The position numbers were made by a program, and so were the translations under genes. Of a DNA stretch of 64,000 nucleotides, positions 1 through 9,549 are shown piece by piece (the stretch's first letter is position 1; every line of letters starts with the position of its first letter). The notes below the pieces were generated by a model, which saw only the letters and a list, made by a program, of their open reading frames with translations, was not told the origin of the DNA and did no database searches. The DNA is taken from assembly GCA_003149575.1 (NCBI GenBank), contig QCWG01000001.1, forward strand, positions 401,183 to 465,182, written 5' to 3'. The DNA is from Altererythrobacter sp. XM-24bin4. GTDB taxonomy: Bacteria > Pseudomonadota > Alphaproteobacteria > Sphingomonadales > Sphingomonadaceae.

Positions 1-25
1 GTGCGCTCAGCGCCGTTACGCCAGA

Positions 26-712
26 TCAGCTTCCATCGCGCAGAAATGTGCTGGTGTAGTGCTCGGGATACATGTCTGCCAGCGCACGGACCTTTGGCGC
101 GTCCCAGCGGACAATGTACCCGTGACGCGGGTTTTTCGCTATGAAGTCCTGATGGTATTGCTCGGCCTCGTAGAACTTCTTGTAGCGTTCGATCCTGGTC
201 ACCACCGGCGCGCCCCAAACCCCTGAATCATCAAGCTGGGCAAGATAGGCGCGAGCAACGCGAGCTTGCTCATTGTTCATCGGCACAATCGCGCTACGGT
301 AATGCGAACCAACGTCCGGGCCTTGACGGTTGAGCAAGGTAGGGTCCGTCACAACAGAAAACAGGATCTGCAACAACTCGTCATAGCGCACGACCTTAGG
401 GTCATAGACCACGCGCACCGCCTCGGCGTGGTCGGTCAGACCGGTCACTATCTGGCCATAGGTTGCAGTACTTTCGCTTCCGCCGTGAAAGCCGGAAACG
501 GATGATTTCACGCCTCTAACGTGACTGAAGACGCCTTCAACGCCCCAGAAGCAGCCGCCAGCAAATATCGCAACTTGCAAGCCTTCAGGCTCTTCGGCCT
601 GCAAAGCAGCCACCGGTGCTTCTACAAACCTTTCGGCTGCACTCGCCGCAACACCGCAACCGCTAAGCGCAAAAGCACCTACCGCCGCCAGCAAAGCGTT
701 GCGCGCTTGCAT
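26..712 (-). CDS. msrA: Peptide-methionine (S)-S-oxide reductase, predicted lipoprotein
   Basis: Reduces methionine-S-sulfoxide in oxidised proteins. The GCFWG motif lies at residues 53-57 with catalytic Cys54; GSHYRS and YHQDF, typical of the family, follow. The start at 712 gives 228 aa with an N-terminal hydrophobic stretch ending in a lipobox (ALSGC, Cys19), so the enzyme is probably anchored facing the periplasm. The reading frame stays open upstream to 958, but those codons overlap another gene and lack MsrA similarity. The stop of the upstream small ORF and this ATG overlap as TAATG, suggesting coupled translation. Apart from Cys19 and Cys54 there is no other cysteine, so the usual resolving cysteines are missing. 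Confidence 0.93.
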   Translation of the reverse strand: MQARNALLAAVGAFALSGCGVAASAAERFVEAPVAALQAEEPEGLQVAIFAGGCFWGVEGVFSHVRGVKSSVSGFHGGSESTATYGQIVTGLTDHAEAVRVVYDPKVVRYDELLQILFSVVTDPTLLNRQGPDVGSHYRSAIVPMNNEQARVARAYLAQLDDSGVWGAPVVTRIERYKKFYEAEQYHQDFIAKNPRHGYIVRWDAPKVRALADMYPEHYTSTFLRDGS

Positions 713-870
713 TATCGAGTGATAGAGGCTTCGGCGTCCGCTGTCGTGGCCATTGCCGGGCTGGCAATTTGCGTATCCCATGTCTGAACCGACATCGCAC
801 CCACCATGAACGCGCCGACAATGAAGCCAATGCCAAAATTGCGGGAGATGTCCGACTTCAGAATGCCCAT
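712..870 (-). CDS. Small one-helix membrane or secreted peptide upstream of msrA
   Basis: A 52-aa ORF with a short basic N-terminus and one hydrophobic segment (about residues 10-28), then a polar tail. No family recognised. It ends in a one-base overlap with the msrA start (TAATG), so the two are probably co-translated and this peptide may help place or regulate the reductase. A TTG at 897 would add nine residues; the ATG at 870 is preferred, although its ribosome binding site is weak. Divergent from the oxidoreductase gene starting at 1007, leaving a 136-bp promoter region. Confidence 0.5.
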   Translation of the reverse strand: MGILKSDISRNFGIGFIVGAFMVGAMSVQTWDTQIASPAMATTADAEASITR

Positions 871-1006
871 GCGCAGTGTTCTCGTTGTTAGGCTCAATGT
901 TTGTGTTCATGGCCTCATTAACCTTGTTTGGTTTCCAGACGGTGAACGATGCTGTCATCGATTATCTATCCGCACAGCGGCATAAAAAAGTTACGGACGG
1001 AGTTCA

Positions 1007-2575
1007 ATGCTGGATGCAATCATCATAGGCGGTGGTCATAACGGGCTAACTTGCGCCTTCTATCTGGCGCGCGCAGGTATGAATGTGACTGTATGCGAAG
1101 CGCGGCACGTGGTGGGAGGCGCCGCGGTGACCGAAGAGTTTGCCCCCAGCTTTCGTAATTCGACCGCAAGCTACACCGTGAGCCTGCTGCAACCCAAAGT
1201 AATCGCAGACATGGGGCTGGTCGCGCGCGGCTATCGCGTGATTGAGCGGCCGGTGTCGAACTACCTGCCACTCGAAAGTGACTTCATAATGATGGGCGGT
1301 GGGCTCGAAGCGAGCCAGGCACAGTCGGCACGGTTTTCCAAAACCGATGCAGAACGCTTGCCTGAGTATTTCGACATGCTGGAAGATGCCGCCGAGGTGT
1401 TGCGCGGATTGGCGTTGAAAGTTCCGCCGGATCCCAAAGGCGGATTGCGCTCGCTTGTTGATGTCGCAATGCAGGGTCGCGGCTTGTGCAAGCTTTCAAC
1501 CGAGCGGCAGCGGCAGGTGCTGCAAATCTTCACGCGTTCCGCGCGCGAAGTGCTCGACGACTGGTTCGAAAGCGATCCAGTCAAGGCTGCGTTCGGTTTC
1601 GACGCCTGCGTCGGCCACTATGCGTCGCCCGATGAACCGGGCAGCGCCTATGTGTTGCTACACCATGTCTTTGGAGAAGTGAACGGCAACAAGGGCGCAT
1701 GGGGTCATGTCATTGGCGGGATGGGTGCAATCACGCAAATGATGGCCGAGGCGTGCAGCGAGCAAGACGTCGAGATCCGTACCAATGCCCGCATCACGCG
1801 CGTCATAGTTGATGACGAGGTGGCAGTAGGCGTGGAACTGGCGGACGGAGAGGTCCTGCGCGCAAAGCGGGTCATCTCCAATCTGGGGCCAAAGCCACTG
1901 TTCGATCGCCTCGTCCCGCGCGAGGCTATCCCGGATGATTTTGCCCGCGCCATGGATGGCTATCGCGGCGGCTCTGGCAGCTTGCGCATGAATGTCGCGC
2001 TATCGGATCTGCCGAAATTCCGCCATGCGCCGGAAAGTGATGCGCATTTGCGCAGCGGGATCATTATGGCACCATCGCTCGATTATATGGACCAAGCCTA
2101 TCACAGCGCGCGCGCGAACGGATTCAGCGCCCAGCCAATCGTAGAGATGCTGATCCCGAGCATGGTGGATGATAGCCTCGCCCCGAAAGGGCAGCATGTC
2201 GCCAGCCTGTTTTGCCAGCATGTTGACCCTGATCTTCCCGAGGATCGCGAAGACGAAGCGGTCAATGCTGTATTCGATGTAATCGAGCATCATGCACCGG
2301 GCTTCCGGGAACTGGTACTGCACCGCCAAGTGCACACACCCCGTGCTCTCGAAGCAAAATTCGGCCTGTGGCGCGGGGATATCTTCCACGGCCGTATGAG
2401 CCTGGACCAGTTATGGGCCGCCCGGCCTGTGCTGGGTGCAGGAAGCCACAAGATGCCAATCAAGGGGCTCTGGCTATGCGGCTCAGGCGCGCATCCTGGC
2501 GGCGGAGTGACCGGCGCACCGGGCCACAACTGTGCGCACGAGATTTTGAGGCACAGGCGGTGGTGGCGGATTTAA
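1007..2575 (+). CDS. FAD-dependent oxidoreductase, phytoene desaturase / PYROXD2-like
   Basis: A 522-aa flavoprotein of the carotenoid-desaturase-like amine oxidase superfamily. The Rossmann dinucleotide motif GGGHNG is at residues 8-13, followed by the acidic end of the second strand (CEAR) and the GGAA segment. The C-terminus carries the second FAD contact ([10 protein letters not shown] then GAPGHN), usual for the PYROXD2/CrtI-related group. The substrate cannot be read from sequence: no carotenoid genes are nearby, so the CrtI reaction itself is not implied. The start is supported by a purine-rich stretch (GGACGGAG) just upstream. Its stop overlaps the convergent purH stop (shared TTAA at 2572-2575), leaving no room for a terminator between them. 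Confidence 0.85.
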   Translation: MLDAIIIGGGHNGLTCAFYLARAGMNVTVCEARHVVGGAAVTEEFAPSFRNSTASYTVSLLQPKVIADMGLVARGYRVIERPVSNYLPLESDFIMMGGGLEASQAQSARFSKTDAERLPEYFDMLEDAAEVLRGLALKVPPDPKGGLRSLVDVAMQGRGLCKLSTERQRQVLQIFTRSAREVLDDWFESDPVKAAFGFDACVGHYASPDEPGSAYVLLHHVFGEVNGNKGAWGHVIGGMGAITQMMAEACSEQDVEIRTNARITRVIVDDEVAVGVELADGEVLRAKRVISNLGPKPLFDRLVPREAIPDDFARAMDGYRGGSGSLRMNVALSDLPKFRHAPESDAHLRSGIIMAPSLDYMDQAYHSARANGFSAQPIVEMLIPSMVDDSLAPKGQHVASLFCQHVDPDLPEDREDEAVNAVFDVIEHHAPGFRELVLHRQVHTPRALEAKFGLWRGDIFHGRMSLDQLWAARPVLGAGSHKMPIKGLWLCGSGAHPGGGVTGAPGHNCAHEILRHRRWWRI

Positions 2576-4161
2576 TGCCGGAAATGCCGCATTCCGGTGA
2601 ATACCATCGCGAGGCCTGCCTCATCCGCGGCTGAAATCACCTCATCATCGCGGATTGAACCGCCCGGCTGGATCACCGCAGTCGCCCCAGCTTCAGCTGC
2701 GGCCAGCAATCCATCCGCGAACGGGAAGAATGCATCAGAGGCAACGGCGCTGCCTGTGGTTCGCGGCGTATCCCAGCCATAGGTTTCTGCTGCTTCTGCC
2801 GCCTTCATCGCAGCAATGCGCGAGCTATCACGGCGGTTCATCTGGCCAGCGCCAATCCCGGCTGTCGCGCCATCCTTGGCATAAACAATCGCGTTCGATT
2901 TCACATGCCGGGCGACGGTCCATGCGAACATGCAATCCTTCAGCTCTTGGCTTGTCGGCTCGCGCTTGGTGACAACTTTCAGATCATTTTCTGAGATCGC
3001 GCCACCGTCTCGGCTCTGCACCAGCAAGCCGCCAGTGATCAGCTTGACCATCAGACCGCCACGGCGCGGATCAGGCAAATCGCCAACCGTGAGCAAACGC
3101 AGGTTCTTCTTCGTCGCGAAGATTTCGCGCGCTTCATCGCTAACGCTGGGCGCGATCACAACTTCGGTAAATATCTTCGCGATCTGCTCGGCTGTGGCAC
3201 CGTCCAGCTCCTGGTTGACTGCAACGATCCCGCCAAACGCCGAAACGCTATCGCATTGCAGCGCCGCTTCCCATGCATCGACCAGGCTGCCCGCCTGCGC
3301 CACACCGCAAGGATTGGCGTGCTTGACGATGACAACTGCAGGATCCTGGCCACCGAATTCAGCGCATAATTCCAGCGCCGCATCGGCATCATTGTAGTTG
3401 TTGTAGGACAGCTCCTTGCCCTGCAGCTGTTCGGCCTGCGCAATGCCTGAGCCATGCGGACCCGAAGGGGTATAAAGTGCCGCCTGCTGATGCGGGTTTT
3501 CGCCGTAGCGCAGGACGGTCGGCGCCTTGCCATTGACCGCCAGGAAATCGGGGAACTGCTGCTGCTGGTCAGCAAAGGCGAACCATTGGCTAATCATGCT
3601 GTCATAGGCAGCGGTGGCGGCAAAGGCCTTGGCGGCACACCTCTTTCGAAATGCAAGCGAGGTTGCCCCGTTACTTTCATCCAGTTCGCCCAGCAATTCT
3701 TCATAGTCCGCTGAGTCTGTCACGATCGTCACAAAGGCATGATTTTTCGCCGAGCTACGAACCATTGACGGACCGCCAATGTCGATATTCTCGATGATCT
3801 CGTCACGTTCGGCGCCGCGCAGGACAGTCGCTTCGAAGGGGTAGAGATTGACCACGACAAGATCGATCGCATCAATTGCATGCTCTTCCATTGCGTCGGC
3901 ATGCTCCGGATTGTCGCGCACTGCCAGCAAGCCGCCGTGCACCTTGGGGTGCAGCGTCTTGACCCGCCCATCCATCATTTCAGGAAAGCCGGTGAGTTCA
4001 GAGATGTCGCGAACTTCAAGCCCCGCATCGCGCAGCGCCTTTGCCGTTCCCCCAGTCGAAACCAGCTCCACACCGCGCGCAGCCAAGGCCTGGCCCAGTT
4101 CAGCCAATCCGGTTTTGTCGGACACTGACAGCAGTGCCCGCTTGATTGTCACATCCGTCAC
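2572..4161 (-). CDS. purH: Bifunctional AICAR transformylase / IMP cyclohydrolase
   Basis: Catalyses the last two steps of purine synthesis: formylation of AICAR and ring closure to IMP. At 529 aa it has normal length. The N-terminal MGS-like cyclohydrolase domain begins with [11 protein letters not shown] and has the STGGT and TLHPKVHGG motifs. The C-terminal transformylase domain contains KHANPCG with its catalytic Lys/His, and the protein ends in the usual FTGMRHFRH. It lies 8 bp downstream of the heparinase-like gene on the same strand, so rpe, that gene and purH probably form one transcript. Confidence 0.97.
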   Translation of the reverse strand: MTDVTIKRALLSVSDKTGLAELGQALAARGVELVSTGGTAKALRDAGLEVRDISELTGFPEMMDGRVKTLHPKVHGGLLAVRDNPEHADAMEEHAIDAIDLVVVNLYPFEATVLRGAERDEIIENIDIGGPSMVRSSAKNHAFVTIVTDSADYEELLGELDESNGATSLAFRKRCAAKAFAATAAYDSMISQWFAFADQQQQFPDFLAVNGKAPTVLRYGENPHQQAALYTPSGPHGSGIAQAEQLQGKELSYNNYNDADAALELCAEFGGQDPAVVIVKHANPCGVAQAGSLVDAWEAALQCDSVSAFGGIVAVNQELDGATAEQIAKIFTEVVIAPSVSDEAREIFATKKNLRLLTVGDLPDPRRGGLMVKLITGGLLVQSRDGGAISENDLKVVTKREPTSQELKDCMFAWTVARHVKSNAIVYAKDGATAGIGAGQMNRRDSSRIAAMKAAEAAETYGWDTPRTTGSAVASDAFFPFADGLLAAAEAGATAVIQPGGSIRDDEVISAADEAGLAMVFTGMRHFRH

Positions 4162-4169
4162 TTAGGAAA

Positions 4170-6038
4170 TCACCCCATTTTCTTTAGCAGCCAGGAGAAT
4201 TGCCCCCCGCCGCGCGATATCATTCCCTGCACCACCAATTGGTCAACGCCATGCGGATGCCCGTCGCCATCGACCCACATGCTTTCTTCGAGCGCCAAGT
4301 CCGCACCCGCATCATTCCCCCCAAGACGGAATTGCCACAAGCCGCCGTCGGGCAACAACAGACTGGCGCCTAGCCTGTCTTCGGAGAGGCGCGCCTCTAC
4401 TCCCCGACCCAGGTGGAACCGGATTGCGAATTTGATCTTGCCGCGCTGCCCCTTGCGGGTGGATGGCGCCAGCACATCCTCGCCGCGCAACTCGCAACCA
4501 TCGCTGCGCAGCAACAGGATACGGCGGTGGATCAGGCCGAACCGTGCGGCATAACCATCGTGGCTCGCTTCGATGCGCTGCGCACTGGCCGTTCCGCGTG
4601 CAATCTCACTACGCTCAATCTCGACCTTCTCGACCCCCTTGCCCAGCTTTCCGCCAAGCAGCACCGAGGTCGAGTTTACATCGTCAAGTATCAGCGTGGA
4701 ATGTGCCGCGGTGGCTCGCAGCCCCTGCTCGATCCGCGCCGGAACAAGCCCACCGGCCAGCGCCGCGCCGCCGCAATTGACGATCAGGCGACTGAGTCCG
4801 TCGGACATTTCGAAGGCCAGCGTCGATGCACAGCCCGAACGCGAATGCTTCGAGCGGGGCGGCGGGGCTGCATCCATCTGGATAATGGTCTTCCCACCGG
4901 TCAGACGATGGAAGCCCCAGTGCTTCACATCCTTCAGCGGGCGTGTGCGCACGGTACTAGCATCGATCAGCGCAGCAAGCCGATCCGCCCGCATGGCCCC
5001 TATGCCTTGCCAATTGCCCAAGGCACCATCGCCATGTCGCAACGCCAGAATGGGCGGCACAAGCAGCTCGCGCATCAGGCACAACGCTTGCGGCAGATCG
5101 CGGTCAACCGCTCTATAGCAAGCCTCCAGATCCACCAGCATGGCGATCACATCCATCTGTGCGATCGCGCTGCGTGACAAAGCGCCACCATCTTCGCCGA
5201 CAAAATCGCCCAATGCCGCGACCAGCCCGGCTTCGGCATAGAGCCGCCGCGGCTTACCTTGTGGAAGCAACAAGCCCGCAGCGATCAAGGCACCCCAACC
5301 CAGGACTGCACCGAGCGGATCTGGCGTACGGCGCACTTCACGATCGAGCCAGCGCGCCGTTTCATCAATCGTAGCCAGCATTTGCGGACGCAAGGCTTCA
5401 TCCTTGCCTGACAGCAAAAGCGGCGCATGGACGAGCCACGCCATCAGTCGCATTGAAACATAGTCGACGTACCAAGCCGCACATTTGCCCGGCTTTGGAT
5501 TGGCTTTAAGCCAAAGCCCTGCAATCCGCTCAGCCGTTTCGACGCATTGTTCGCGCTGGCCAGCTGCGCTGAGATCGCGTAGCCAAGCAAAACCATGGAT
5601 CATCCGCTCGAACGGCGGCGTTGCGCGCGACGAACTTTGATATTCAACTTCGGAAATCGGCGCCTTCATGCCGTTGATCATGAAGTGGCCCGCTCGCAGC
5701 GCCATCCCTGCCACCCGGTCGCCTGCCAGCGCCGGTTTGACCGTTGCCAGCAAGCGCGGGCGCGCGGGCTTGCGGAAGGGCGCGGTCAGCGTTGCGCCAC
5801 TGATCCCAAGACGATAGGCAACCCGCACCAGCTTTTCGGTCAAATCGGCTTTGGGCGGTACAAAGTCGCTCAACACAAGCGTGCGCGCTTCAGTCAGCGG
5901 AATTTCGCTTTCGCCGTCAATGACAGGCTGCACATCGCCCGCCGCCGCCAGAGGCAGCGCAGAGCGATCTTCCTCGATCTCGCCAAACAGATCTTCACTC
6001 TGTTTGGTGTCGCTCGAGCCGGACAGCAACGCTTCCAT
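4170..6038 (-). CDS. Heparinase II/III family protein
   Basis: A 622-aa protein with the heparinase II/III layout: an N-terminal alpha/alpha-toroid half and a C-terminal beta-rich half (from about residue 370, with the HSTLILDD segment). Family members are polysaccharide lyases acting on uronate-containing glycans, but this chromosomal version between rpe and purH is a housekeeping-type orphan in sphingomonads and its substrate is unknown. No classical signal peptide is visible. Its ATG overlaps the rpe stop as TGATG, indicating translational coupling. It may act on the organism's own envelope or capsular sugar; that is inference. Confidence 0.85.
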   Translation of the reverse strand: MEALLSGSSDTKQSEDLFGEIEEDRSALPLAAAGDVQPVIDGESEIPLTEARTLVLSDFVPPKADLTEKLVRVAYRLGISGATLTAPFRKPARPRLLATVKPALAGDRVAGMALRAGHFMINGMKAPISEVEYQSSSRATPPFERMIHGFAWLRDLSAAGQREQCVETAERIAGLWLKANPKPGKCAAWYVDYVSMRLMAWLVHAPLLLSGKDEALRPQMLATIDETARWLDREVRRTPDPLGAVLGWGALIAAGLLLPQGKPRRLYAEAGLVAALGDFVGEDGGALSRSAIAQMDVIAMLVDLEACYRAVDRDLPQALCLMRELLVPPILALRHGDGALGNWQGIGAMRADRLAALIDASTVRTRPLKDVKHWGFHRLTGGKTIIQMDAAPPPRSKHSRSGCASTLAFEMSDGLSRLIVNCGGAALAGGLVPARIEQGLRATAAHSTLILDDVNSTSVLLGGKLGKGVEKVEIERSEIARGTASAQRIEASHDGYAARFGLIHRRILLLRSDGCELRGEDVLAPSTRKGQRGKIKFAIRFHLGRGVEARLSEDRLGASLLLPDGGLWQFRLGGNDAGADLALEESMWVDGDGHPHGVDQLVVQGMISRGGGQFSWLLKKMG

Positions 6039-6700
6039 CAGACTTCGCCCTTCAGCGCGGCAATATTGGCGGCATATTGGGACGGGCCGCCCTTGAAGGT
6101 TGCAGAACCTGCAACCAGCACGTCCGCGCCGGCATCAACGCAAAGCTTCGCGGTTTCAGGATTGACGCCGCCATCGACCTCCAGGTGGATATCTCGCCCT
6201 GCCCTTTCAATCATCCCGCGGATCGCGCGCACTTTGTCGAGCTGCGAATGGATGAAGCTCTGCCCCCCAAAGCCCGGATTGACGCTCATCACCAGGATCA
6301 GGTCAACCAGGTCCATCAGATTGTCGAGCACTTCGACGGGCGTGCCTGGATTCAGTACCACCCCGGCCTTCTTGCCCAAGGCACGGATCGCTTGCAGCGT
6401 GCGGTGTACATGGGGGCCCGCCTCTGGATGGACGGTGATGATATCCGCGCCGGCCTCTGCAAAAGCTTCCAGATACGGATCGACCGGTGAAATCATCAGA
6501 TGCACGTCAAAGGTCTTGTCCGAATGGGGTCTCAGCGCTTTGACCACGTCAGGCCCGATCGTGAGGTTAGGCACAAAATGCCCATCCATCACATCGATAT
6601 GGATCCAGTCCGCACCTGCTTGATCCACCGCGCGCACTTCTTCGCCCAGCCGCGCAAAGTCAGCTGACAAAATGGAAGGTGAAATGAGCGGTGTGGCCAT
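6038..6700 (-). CDS. rpe: Ribulose-phosphate 3-epimerase
   Basis: Interconverts ribulose-5-phosphate and xylulose-5-phosphate in the pentose phosphate pathway. The 220-aa TIM barrel shows all family motifs: ILSADF near the N-terminus, [12 protein letters not shown] with metal-binding His and catalytic Asp, SVNPGFGGQ, and EVDGG. I chose the ATG at 6700 because family similarity starts at once there; the open frame extends to 6787 with an unrelated basic stretch. First gene of the probable rpe/heparinase-like/purH unit, transcribed away from the DUF2141 gene at 6947. Confidence 0.95.
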   Translation of the reverse strand: MATPLISPSILSADFARLGEEVRAVDQAGADWIHIDVMDGHFVPNLTIGPDVVKALRPHSDKTFDVHLMISPVDPYLEAFAEAGADIITVHPEAGPHVHRTLQAIRALGKKAGVVLNPGTPVEVLDNLMDLVDLILVMSVNPGFGGQSFIHSQLDKVRAIRGMIERAGRDIHLEVDGGVNPETAKLCVDAGADVLVAGSATFKGGPSQYAANIAALKGEV

Positions 6701-6946
6701 GGTGTGCTTTCGCAAAAGTCCGCGTTTCCTCGCAGTAACGCCGGGGAAGACTCGCCGACAAGCAGGCGCGTGGCCTTTTCCACACACAGTAGCGCGAAGA
6801 TTAAGGATATCCGTTCGTCAAATTCAGCCGCAATTCAGCCACTTTGCAGCATAAGGTTTTCGAATTAGGGCGAAATGCCCTATCGCGCTGCTACGCTTGC
6901 CCCTTTGGCGCAGCAGCGTTTTAACGACTGAAGGACACGCGAGAAG

Positions 6947-7459
6947 ATGCGATCAAGACTGATCACAGCCGGATTTGCACTGACCGCAGCGACGCTTGCT
7001 CCGGTGGCTGCAGCCGCTTGGGCGCAAGGCGCTCCCTCCGTGACCTATCGTCAGGAAATTTCCAACAATATGCGCCAATGCGCGCCCGGCGGCGGGCCTG
7101 CGGTGCGCGTGACCGTTGCCGGTATCAAATCATCCGGGGGTCGGATCCGCGTGCAAAGCTATCGCGGGGTCAAATCGGATTGGCTAGAACGGGGCAAATG
7201 GATCAACCGGATCGAAACCTCTGCCCGCGAAGGGACGATGGTGTTTTGCATGCCGGTTCCGCGCGCGGGCACTTATGGCATCGCTGTTCGCCATGATGTT
7301 AACGGCAATGGACAAACCGAAGTCAGCGAGGATGGCGGCGCGATGTCCAACAATCCCTCGATCAATATTTTCAACCTCGGCAAGCCGAGCTACCGCAAGA
7401 CAGCATTTGAAGTGGGCGAAGGTGTAACGTCGATCCGCATCAATATGCGCTACATGTAA
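6947..7459 (+). CDS. DUF2141 domain-containing secreted protein
   Basis: A 170-aa exported protein: a clear signal peptide to about residue 27 (AAAAWAQG), then a DUF2141 domain. The domain's typical pieces are present: the glycine-rich first strand, FCMPVP, GTYGIAVRHDVNGNG with a loop resembling a calcium-binding turn, and the terminal RINMRYM. Function of the family is unknown; members are periplasmic or outer-membrane-associated. A paralogue lies at 43014-43463. Monocistronic by position, followed after 13 bp by the convergent Tam41-like gene. Confidence 0.85.
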   Translation: MRSRLITAGFALTAATLAPVAAAAWAQGAPSVTYRQEISNNMRQCAPGGGPAVRVTVAGIKSSGGRIRVQSYRGVKSDWLERGKWINRIETSAREGTMVFCMPVPRAGTYGIAVRHDVNGNGQTEVSEDGGAMSNNPSINIFNLGKPSYRKTAFEVGEGVTSIRINMRYM

Positions 7460-7472
7460 GAGACAAGCAGGC

Positions 7473-8369
7473 TCAGCTCCGCTGCTTTTTCTGCTCTCGC
7501 CAGACTTTGAACAAGACACCCGGTGCCGCGAGCACAGGGTGTTTTTCGCGCCATGGCGTCACTTCAATCGGCACACCCGTGTGGCGCTGCACCTTCCACG
7601 CGGCATAGCGCGCCGCACCGTCAAACGTAGTGCTGGCTTTCAGCAGGCGGAGAATGTTGAGCGGCCTGCCTAGCCGTTGGCGGCGGCTCCACCACGATAG
7701 TGTTTCGCGTCGAGCATTGTCCGTCAGCTTGAGTGTCAGGCGACCGCCTGCTTCATCAAACGCAATGCCTTGTGCGTCGAGCGCCAGAGGCAATAGCCCG
7801 TCAAAATGCGCCACGTTGACTGACAAGATACTATCTTCCCTGCCTGCTTTCTCTACCCGAAACTCCGCCTTGTAGGTGGCGCGGAACAATGCGCGCCAAT
7901 AGTCATCGGCGGTGCCGCTTGGCGGGCCGAGCGCCGCAGCCAGCCGCGCCGCAGTTTTTGCAGCATCACCAAGCGCATCAAGTGTCTGCGCCGTCGCATC
8001 GCCATCGCGGGCCCAAACCAAAGCAGACGGCTGCACGAACCGCGCCCAGATAGTGGTGTCGCGCGATTGGCCCGATGCGGCCTTGGCAAACTGCGCGAGC
8101 GACATAGTGGCGATCTTGGCGCGCAGCGTCTCGCCTTGATTGTCCCATTCGCGATAGCTGACACGCGGCCATATCTTCTCCTGCTCCTCGCCCGGAAGCA
8201 ACACGTAATAGTCGAGCACGCCTTCAAGCAATCCGGTCCGCAGATTGGAGCCGTAGAATAGAACCGCCAGCGCCCCCGCTTCAATTGCAAGCCGCGCGGC
8301 AAATTCAGCAATGGCGGGATGCATTGCGACCGCAGATTTTGCTGAGATTCGTTCTGCCAAAGCGCTCAT
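7473..8369 (-). CDS. Tam41-like nucleotidyltransferase (probable CDP-diacylglycerol synthase)
   Basis: A 298-aa protein usually left as hypothetical. Near residue 40 it has a nucleotidyltransferase-type signature FYGS, followed about 12 residues on by LDYYVLL, matching the YGSG...LDFV arrangement of mitochondrial Tam41/Mmp37. Further parallels are TTIWARFVQP, a long helical middle, YKAEFRVE, VAHFDGL (Tam41 has IAHFREL) and a C-terminal LLKASTTFDGAARY segment. Tam41 makes CDP-diacylglycerol from phosphatidate and CTP. The gene follows a diacylglycerol kinase by 11 bp; that enzyme would supply phosphatidate, which supports the assignment. Seen: motifs and neighbour. Inferred: activity. Confidence 0.6.
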   Translation of the reverse strand: MSALAERISAKSAVAMHPAIAEFAARLAIEAGALAVLFYGSNLRTGLLEGVLDYYVLLPGEEQEKIWPRVSYREWDNQGETLRAKIATMSLAQFAKAASGQSRDTTIWARFVQPSALVWARDGDATAQTLDALGDAAKTAARLAAALGPPSGTADDYWRALFRATYKAEFRVEKAGREDSILSVNVAHFDGLLPLALDAQGIAFDEAGGRLTLKLTDNARRETLSWWSRRQRLGRPLNILRLLKASTTFDGAARYAAWKVQRHTGVPIEVTPWREKHPVLAAPGVLFKVWREQKKQRS

Positions 8370-8380
8370 GGCGGCGTCAT

Positions 8381-9424
8381 TCAGGGCGCAACGAAATCGA
8401 TCTCGGGTCCGGTTTCGACCCTGTATCGGCCAGCAGGAAAAGCTTCGCCGTCGAGAATGAATTGGTCATCCAGCTCCATCTCGAAAGACTGCGCGACCAG
8501 TTGGTGAAAGCCGCGCTTACGCAAATTCTTGGGGCCAAATTCAAACAGGATCGCGGGCAGCATCAATGTCATCCAGCGGCTGATCTGATCAAGTGCAGCC
8601 AGCTTCAAACCCTTACCCAATGATCCGAAGGGCTTGATCCCCCCAGGAAAGCGCTCAAGCGTTGATGCCAGCAGGATAAGCCTGCGCTCTGGTTCGCCCA
8701 GCCCGCTATGCTCCAACGGCACTCCACTAGGCGCCAAACGCAAATCCATCTTTGCTCCGCGACGCCACGGATTGGCGCGCGTTCCGAAAACCGCCTGCAA
8801 AATGCCCCAGAAGGTCGTAACGCCTACTGCCAATGAGTTGAACGCACCGAGTTTGTGCGCGCTTTGGCCTGCCTTGGTGCCTAGCGTAAACGCGCCAGCA
8901 CCCAGAATGAACCCCAGCACCCGCGCATCAGGCTGATCAAGCGGCGTAATCGCCATCGGGCTGCGCTTGACCCGCTTCCCATTTTCATACGCGTCAACCG
9001 CGCATTGCAATGTCCAGTCACTCGGGCCGCCAAGATCAACCGCCAGCGCATTGGTCTTGCCCTTGGGCAACACCGCCACAACAGGCCAGTCATCGCCAAA
9101 AATGGGCTCCCCACAAGTCAGCACATCGCGCACTGTACCGTCACCGCCATTGATGACCAACAAATCGATCCCGCGTTCGGCAAGGCGCGCGAGCGCCTCT
9201 GGCAATTGATCGCGGTTTCCCGGTTGCGCCACAAAGACATCCGGCGAAATTTTGCTGGTGAGGTCCTGCCCCCGATTGTGGTGGCTGCGCGGATTATAGA
9301 TCAGTCCGACAATTGGAGGGTCACCCTCTGCACGCGCGTCGCGTCTCACACGCCAAGCCGATTTCACATTAGCTTTGGGTCGCGGCAAATGCGAAAATTC
9401 ATGGATCGGGCCAGCCATAATCAT
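8381..9424 (-). CDS. Diacylglycerol kinase family lipid kinase
   Basis: A 347-aa DAGK-catalytic-domain protein. The nucleotide-binding core is visible: PPIVGLIYNPRS at the start of the domain, LLVINGGDGTVRDVL (GGDGT loop) near residue 95, and VLPKGKTNALAVDLG where most homologues have GTxNDFA. The lysine-containing KGKTNA variant is unusual but keeps the fold. The C-terminal half has the second lobe, ending in LDGEAFPAGRY. The product would be phosphatidate or a related phospholipid. The start has a good AAGGA site. First gene of a two-gene unit with the Tam41-like gene. Confidence 0.8.
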   Translation of the reverse strand: MIMAGPIHEFSHLPRPKANVKSAWRVRRDARAEGDPPIVGLIYNPRSHHNRGQDLTSKISPDVFVAQPGNRDQLPEALARLAERGIDLLVINGGDGTVRDVLTCGEPIFGDDWPVVAVLPKGKTNALAVDLGGPSDWTLQCAVDAYENGKRVKRSPMAITPLDQPDARVLGFILGAGAFTLGTKAGQSAHKLGAFNSLAVGVTTFWGILQAVFGTRANPWRRGAKMDLRLAPSGVPLEHSGLGEPERRLILLASTLERFPGGIKPFGSLGKGLKLAALDQISRWMTLMLPAILFEFGPKNLRKRGFHQLVAQSFEMELDDQFILDGEAFPAGRYRVETGPEIDFVAP

Positions 9425-9549
9425 CGTTCCTTAGTCGGAAACCATGTGCGTTCACTAGGTGATTTTGCAGTGCAACTCAAATTCGTGGCCAAACGTGGCT
9501 TGGTTACAATGCCGCTTCCTATGCGCAACATTTGCGCTAGATTGCATCC

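Noticed and set aside
713-958. N-terminal extension giving a 310-aa MsrA
   Set aside because: The extra 82 codons overlap another gene in a different frame and lack MsrA similarity; the ATG at 712 is followed by a proper lipobox signal.
5595-6623. 342-codon plus-strand frame opposite the heparinase-like and rpe genes
   Set aside because: Antisense shadow of two well-supported genes; Arg/Ser/Pro-rich composition without motifs.
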